A stretch of 64,000 nucleotides of DNA from Cinnamomum chago (lineage: Eukaryota > Streptophyta > Magnoliopsida > Laurales > Lauraceae). The stretch lies in the NCBI GenBank assembly GCA_038049695.1, contig CP142452.1, positions 29,128,501-29,192,500 of the forward strand. Direction: 5' to 3'. The notes below the pieces were generated by a model. It was given only the letters and a program-made list of their open reading frames with translations. It was not told where the DNA came from and searched no databases. Made by a program: the position numbers and the translations under genes. Positions 58,230-64,000 of this stretch are shown piece after piece. Position 1 is the first letter of the stretch. Every line of letters starts with the position of its first letter.

Positions 58230-58839
58230 TAGGGGTGCAAGTTGGGTTGAGCCAAACCCAAGCCCTCATGGTCTGATCCAGTGAAAAGTAAAAAAATTGA
58301 GTTGGACTTGTTTGGATTCAGCTCATGTGTGGGCCTTGAAATTGAAAGTCACATAGAATTTGGGTTTGGTTTGGGCTTTGAGTAGGAACATATGAATGTT
58401 AGTTGGGTTGACCCAAACCAAAACCCTCATAACCAAAAGTCAAATTTGGGTTGGGCTTGTTCAGGTACAGGTCGAGCGTGGGCCTGGAAACTGAAACTTG
58501 GAACTTGGGTTGGTTTCGGTTTGGGCTTTGGGATGTACCAAATTCAACCTGTATATCTGACTTATATACAAGGATGTATTTATTTTGTATATACATAGTA
58601 TACGCTCTAATACTATATATGAATTTCTAAAATTTATACCCTTTAAAAACCAAACCAAACCATAACATTTTGGTATCTGACCCAGTCCAAGCAAACCCAA
58701 CTCAACGAAAATTGCCCTCTGATGGGAAAGTCAAAATTCTGATTGGGTTTAGGTTTGGGGAGACCCGCATACAATTGTTGTCAGGGTTGGGCTGGGCTTA
58801 GCCCATAGCCAACCTGACACACCCAAAGTTGCACCTCTA
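58230..58839. mobile_element. hAT-like MITE with TAGGGGTGCAA ends
   Basis: Left end TAGGGGTGCAAGTTGGG; right end, reverse-complemented, TAGAGGTGCAACTTTGGG; about 610 bp. It contains an internal repeat (GTTGGGTTGAGCCAAACCC at about 58241 and a similar block at about 58402). The AGGGGTG-type end suggests hAT. A clean 8-bp duplication is not evident; only AGGAA is shared by the flanks. Confidence 0.6.
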
Positions 58840-59479
58840 GAAGGAATCTGAGAATATGATAGAGGTTTGAGAAAGAAGCAAGTTTAGCCTTTTGTCTGAA
58901 AAATCATATGCTGAAAGGGAGCAAAGTGGGTCAGTATTCAGTAACCTTTGATGGAAGTCTCGAGTATTGACTTCCAGTAGCTGCTTTTCCAGCAAGGGAC
59001 ATATATCTTCCATATGATTGTCTGGATCTTATTAATCAATTCCAAATGAGAAACTTCCAGTAGCTGTGAGGAGGGGTTTCATCTAAATTTTCACTGCTAG
59101 GGTGATGTAGTTGTTGGCCTTAGGGTCTCTCCAAGAGAAGTACTAGACAATAACTCAAGCTAAAGAGGGTTTAATTGTTCTTAGTTCAACTCAAACACAT
59201 TTAAACGTGCAAGAGGGGCAATAGCCCTTGTTTTTTAAGTAGCGTAGTTATATTCAGTGCAAGAATCTTAGTTCTAATTAGCAAAAAGATAGATTCCTAG
59301 TTTGCATAGGAGGGAACTGGACGATCAATTATAGGCGGTCGACCAGCCCATTGGTATATCATGTATTGCTGATTCAATTTTTTTGATTGGTGACAGGTAA
59401 GGCTATATTTAGTTAAAAGAGGTCCATAAAATAAAAGGAAAAAAAAATCAAATAGAACACCTAGGTATACGAGTGTTAC
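58840..59479. other. Gene-free stretch
   Basis: No coding motif or repeat structure recognised. Confidence 0.4.
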
Positions 59480-60460
59480 ACCCAATATAAAAGACCAATT
59501 ACATTACAAAAGGAAAAACTTTATCCACTCCCTGTTTGGCCAAGGCATTCATCATGCTATTAGCTGACCTCCTTATGTGACAAAACTCCACTTGTGGAGA
59601 TGAATACAAAAGCTTTGATTTCATTGAAAAAGAATGAAAAATAACTGCATTCTCATATGCTAGAATTCATGGTAATTAACCACAAGATAGCATTAGCTGA
59701 ATCACTCTCCACAATAAGCCTGTCCTGATAAACTTCTGAATATATTTGAAGTGCCTCCAAAATGGCCTTCACCCACTGACTTTGAAAACATAAAAATTTC
59801 CCCTTACTAATTTGAAGCACCCCTTCTGGGCACGGTTTACCCTCTAGCTGCTCCATTAACGTTAAAATTCAAAACATTGTAATGTGGAGAGGATCACCCA
59901 TATAGGTGTGCCAATTATTCAAAATATCATGAAGCTCTTTAATGTTAAACTCCTAATGAAAACCCATTTGTCCATACTTAAGACACCACATAAAAAAAAT
60001 CATCGATAGGAGAAGATGAACTCCACAATTCTTTATCATTCCTTGCTTTCCTAATGAACCAAATGATAGTAAATAAAATGATCCTTCACAGCAAAAGACT
60101 ACATCCATGGAAAGGGCATATAGCCTAAGCCTCCACCAAATCCTGTAAATGATCCCGGAAAACACCATGCCAATCCATATCTTTCCATAAAGTAATTCTT
60201 AACAGATTCCACAATCTCACAATGTATGAAAAGAAGATTGATTCCCCCTTTATGCAAATCAAACATCTGATATGTTATGTGACACAATGTAGTTCTCAAA
60301 TTATTCACTATTTACATTATACCAGTTAGTGCTAACCATCAACATATCTCCATTCAGTCTGGAAGACAGATCTAACTGATAATCTCCCAGAAGGGGAAAG
60401 CTTCCAAATGCGTGTATAAAATGCTTCCAAATGCAGGCGTCGTTTTCTTCTATGCAAAGA
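59480..60460 (-). pseudogene. LINE relic: zf-RVT-like segment and RNase H
   Basis: The minus-strand ORFs at 60308-60099 (LLFIHCEIVESVKNYF) and 60168-59953 resemble the zinc-binding region after LINE RT. 59856-59653 shows GVLQISKGKFLCF and AILEALQIYSEVY with VESDSANAILWLI, the RNase H core with its acidic residues. Frames are broken. It is separate from the LINE tail that begins at 60461. Confidence 0.68.
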
Positions 60461-60900
60461 AAATTAAATTTTTTTATATAACAGTGAGTTTTATTTCATC
60501 AGAAAAGAACAAGAAAGAGGACTAAGCAGAGAACTCAACGAAACAATAAAAGAAAGAGAGAAAAAACACTAGACATAAAAAAGAATAGAAGTGCGAAAAA
60601 CTTCCTCAGCAAGAGCATCTGCCATGACATTTGCCTCCCTATGAACATGATGAAATGAGGCTCCAAGCTGATTAGAAATATCATGCACTTCCTCCGCCAA
60701 ATCTGCTGGTCTCCAAGGATGAGAAGCCTTCCCAGAGCCCACCCCCATTGAATGGATGAAAAAGAATCACCATCAAGAATTGCATTGTGACCACCCAAAC
60801 TAGGCAACTCCGACAACCAATCAACAAAAACTTCAGTTTCATTAGCATTCGAAGAATTCACATGCCCAAAATAGTTTCTAATCACCGAGCCCTTACAGTC
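60461..60900 (-). pseudogene. LINE RNase H tail, severely 5'-truncated
   Basis: On the minus strand: VIRNYFGHVNSSNANETEVF, NAILDGDSFSSIQWG, then AEEV-DISNQLGASFHHVHREAN in shifted frames. This is close in pattern to the RNase H at 56100-56500. A T-rich stretch at 60462-60478 is its A tail. It apparently inserted beside or into the LINE at 59480-60460. Confidence 0.7.
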
Positions 60901-61067
60901 CCGAATTACAAAAAGGACTCATGTTGGACCTCATATTAACTAACGTAAGACACTCATGTAAGACACTGGCCATGACATAGCCCCCTCCCCCTCCTTTCCA
61001 ACGCATAACATTCCCTAATTGAAGAGGATGATGTGTAGAAAGGTCTGAAAAAAACCTAGAAAATATC

Positions 61068-61070
<3 letters not shown>

Positions 61071-61134
<64 letters not shown>
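61071..61134. repeat. (GA)n microsatellite
   Basis: About 32 uninterrupted GA units. Confidence 0.95.
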
Positions 61135-61138
<4 letters not shown>

Positions 61139-61339
61139 ATTATATAATTACAAAAATCACCCTGGGGTTACTACAAATTACAAGGTCCTTTGGACTGTTT
61201 TGTAAATATTGGAAAACTTGTCTCACACCAACCAAGGCCTTCTTGCATGAATCTGCAATCTCCACCCTTTCTTGAACATTCATCTTTTTTCTATTCTAAT
61301 AAATGGTCAATAGAACTGTACTTTTATATCCATTTAATA

Positions 61340-61757
61340 AACATGACATGTGCTCTCTCTTTTGCTCTTATAGTCTATTTGCCAAACAAGTTCACTACTC
61401 AATATCTAGTCTAAAGAGCATTGTTCTCTCATATCCAAGAGGCAGATGACATGTGCTTTGGTTTTGGTGTATAAATTAATAAAATACTCATTCTTAGATG
61501 ATGTGCAATGAGATGCTTCTTTCTATGTCGGTCAAAATTTTGTTTCCATTTTAAAACTTAAAAGAACTTCTTCCCTCATTCCAATGTGCCTCTCTTACAC
61601 TCTATCAGTCAAACAAGCAAAGCACTCAATATTAGCAATGCCTCTCTCATATCCAAGAGGCAAATGAAATGTGCTTTTGTTTTGGTGTATAAATTAATTT
61701 AAAAAATATATACCCTTGGATGATGTCCAGTGAGATACTTCTTTTCATATCTCAATC
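61340..61757. repeat. Diverged tandem duplication, period about 227 bp
   Basis: CAAACAAG at 61383 and 61610 starts matching blocks. Both copies share CTCTCATATCCAAGAGGCA, ATGTGCTTT, TTTTGGTGTATAAATTAAT and GGATGATGT-CA-TGAGAT. Substitutions and indels are frequent, so it is old. Confidence 0.75.
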
Positions 61758-62844
61758 AATTAATAAGAATTATTGTAATTGACTGCAATTAAGGGCAAAG
61801 ATAATATTTTTTAATGGAAGAGTAGTCTCTCACTTTGAGGACACAGTTCCACCCTCAAACATTGCGAATTCTCTTTAAAACCTCTTTCAGCGTGTATGTA
61901 TTTTTTCAGCTTCTATTATTATACTACATTATTTACTAAATTAAAGCCATTTGACCGATTCTATATTCTATATTCTAATAGTCCATGTATATACTTAAAA
62001 TAGAAATGTAGAGTATAACATGTTAAGTGGGAAGGAACATGGGGCGTGATATGGTGCGAACTTGCTGTCTGAACCAACTGTGGGGCCCACTGTGGGTACG
62101 GTTTGGGGATGGGACCCGCGGGGGGGGGGGGGGGGGGGGGGTGCGGGTGTGGAAAGATTCAAGTGGGACCACCCCAAGTATCACGTTTGAAGTCAGTCCC
62201 ATGCCTCTAACCCCTCATCCATGGCCCACAAGTTTAACGGCTTCATATTAAAAAAAATTAGCCTTTGATCCAATGCTCCAATCCATTTGGATGGGTGCCA
62301 GACCCCTGGGATTAGTGACTATCCTTGGGGGCGGGGTTTCCTTGTTTGGTAATTGACTCAGATTGAAGATAGGTGGGCCCCACCATGTGGTTCACACGGT
62401 GAGAACCCATGCGAACCAGATGTACTGGAATATCCTATATGGGCCCTGATCCTAACTAATCATGGGTGGGGGATCAGAAGATCCAGGTGGGATTATCCCA
62501 TATAAAATTCCAAGCCCGATCAATCATCCTAACCTCTTGATTTGTGGCTCTCCTAGTTTCAATCCAACGGTTAGTCCCATTCGAAGAGGTTAAAGAACAA
62601 AAGATTCGTGACATTTGAAGGAGTTTTATTTTGGCCTTTCTTTTTGGTTTGGGGGTGGGGTCGGGAGTGGACCGGCGGCGGCGGTTGTTGTTTCATTTTG
62701 GATGGTGAGGTTGGACTGATCAAGTGGGGCCTCACCAGTTGTCTCCATGATTCAACATCGTGATTGACCACGAAAAGCAATGACACTGTGTCGCAGCTTG
62801 CGGTTGATCTTTTGAGTTTTCTTTACCCACCCCCCACCCTCGAA
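61758..62844. other. Gene-free stretch with poly-G tract
   Basis: A G run at about 62119-62141. GTGGGGCCCAC-type words (62080-62450) are typical of dispersed intergenic repeats. No credible gene. Confidence 0.5.
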
Positions 62845-63078
62845 AATAAGAAAAATAAAAAATATTAAAAAAATCTAGAATATTGTAAAATGCTAGAAAA
62901 CAATGTTTTTTTTTTTTCTTGTTAGTAAAGACTATAAAGCAAAATATTGGCCAAGAAGGACTGATATTTTGTATTGCGCAATCTCGTTATGATATCTGCA
63001 AAATATTGTTGCGGTAGGGATTGATACTGGTTCATATAAGCCAATATAAACTAGTATTGGCCGATACTTTGAACCATG
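62845..63078. mobile_element. CATGG element, partial copy 4
   Basis: Shares ATCTAGAATATTGTAAAATGC and GAAAACAAT blocks with copy 1 (about 16225-16270) and ends TTGGCCGATACTTTGAACCATG at 63078. The left terminus is not found. Confidence 0.6.
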
Positions 63079-64000
63079 GTTGTCTCACACGGTGTGAAAC
63101 ATCGCCACACAAACAAAACCGTTTGTGTATATATAGCATATGTCTAGCACAAAGTTACCATGCGAGACAGCATGTGGGCCCACTTCTCTCTCTCTCTCTC
63201 TCTTCTTTTTCACCTATACATCATAGATCTCATGGGGTTTACGCCAATCTGAATTGACTGGACAATTGGATTGAGCGTGAATGATTTTTTTTAACCGTTA
63301 AAACTTGTGGGCCACAGATCGAGGGGTTAGGATCATTGGATTGACTTGCAATATCATATTTGGGGTGGTCCCACCTAGTTCTTTTAATCCCACCTCCCCC
63401 ATGCCTAGGGCCCCACCATTTTTTTTACATGTTGCTTGCTATCTTTTTCTCCTTTTGTTTTTGGTTGGGAAGATAAGAAGACTTTTAATAGAAACAAGAA
63501 GTATAAACTGATACAAGACAACCCACACGTCCAATTTGACAAGCCGTCCTTAGCTTTGGTTAGGTGACCTGCTATGCAGTGCATAGGATGGCCTGCAGCA
63601 AGCAAGCGGAAAGCAAAGTGAGAAAGGAGGAGAAGGGAAAGAGTAAACAAAAGCGACCAGAATCTCTAATGGAGGTTGGGATGAAAGAACAACAACAACA
63701 ACGATCTGTTGGTAGGATCATGCCATTGCCAGAAACTTAGAAGATATTCAATATTATCTGCTTACACATGAAGTCGTGTGACACCTACTACAAGTAATGT
63801 TCAACTTGTCTCTTCTGGAATCAGGTTAGATTTTTTCGTGGATCAACTAATATAGAAAGCCAATAAACGACATTGAGAAGCTCTAGCAAAACTCTATGGC
63901 GTTCCTAGGCACTCCTATGCCTGGTGCACACCTAATTTTGGGCTATCACCTAATCTCCACGTGAGGTGCAAAGGGTCCTTGGAGCATTGAGGCCTTGCCT
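63079..64000. other. Gene-free end of the window
   Basis: A short (CT)n tract at about 63186-63204 and GGGCCCAC-type words. No exon of the CHERP-like gene is recognised. The last 100 bp contain CCTAGGCACTCCTATGCC-type repeat sequence. Confidence 0.4.

Overview
This window is nuclear DNA from a flowering plant. The evidence is spliced genes with plant-type introns, AT-rich intergenic DNA, long microsatellites, and dense plant-type mobile elements (Ty3/gypsy chromovirus, Copia, CACTA, PIF/Harbinger, Mutator-like, hAT-like, LINE, SINE, TRIM). The very large TE-filled introns would fit a magnoliid or other early-diverging angiosperm, but that placement is only a guess. I see no rRNA or tRNA genes, no CRISPR array, and nothing bacterial or organellar.

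Layout. 1-610: a degenerate Copia element on the minus strand, with one LTR lying between a PPT side and a PBS side. 1.9-2.1 kb: a SINE. 2993-3067: the probable first coding exon of a minus-strand host gene with a TATA box. 3946-4921: a Mutator-like MITE with a perfect 9-bp TSD. 5335-10470: a LINE reverse-transcriptase relic split by a 4.6-kb PIF/Harbinger element (TSD TTA) that keeps only the Myb/SANT-type ORF1 gene. 10.5-15.07 kb: AT-rich DNA without recognisable genes.

15075-46103 is one 31-kb nest. The host is a minus-strand Ty3/gypsy chromovirus (TSD TTGTT, LTRs of 3.1 and 2.4 kb, gag, protease, RT, RNase H, integrase and chromodomain-like tail). Its left LTR carries a hAT-like 'CATGG' element (TSD of 8 bp). 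Its pol region carries a 7.6-kb Copia/Sirevirus-like element that encodes only a coiled-coil/zinc-knuckle gag relic (TSD GGTAT). The gag-protease junction carries a solo LTR (TSD CCTTC). That solo LTR is split by an 11.2-kb CACTA transposon (TSD TTG). The CACTA element has no visible transposase but holds exons from three unrelated host genes: methionyl-tRNA synthetase C-terminus, proteasome subunit beta-5 C-terminus, and a putative GNAT acetyltransferase. This Pack-CACTA is the most notable object in the window.

46.1-50.5 kb holds further non-autonomous elements: a second CATGG element containing a 394-bp TRIM, and TIR elements with TGTTTGGC ends full of diverged internal repeats. 50783 onward is the one clearly functional host gene, a CHERP-like splicing-associated protein (polyQ, SURP and CID domains). 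Its exon 1 is 50783-51714 and exon 2 is 55085-55344. A 3.4-kb first intron contains a LINE endonuclease relic and other repeats. The second intron, or whatever follows exon 2, runs to the window end and is full of LINE relics, a small hAT-like element and simple repeats; no later exon was found.

All boundaries come from reading the sequence by eye. Family names rest on recognised motifs, TIRs, TSDs, PBS and PPT sites, not on database searches.
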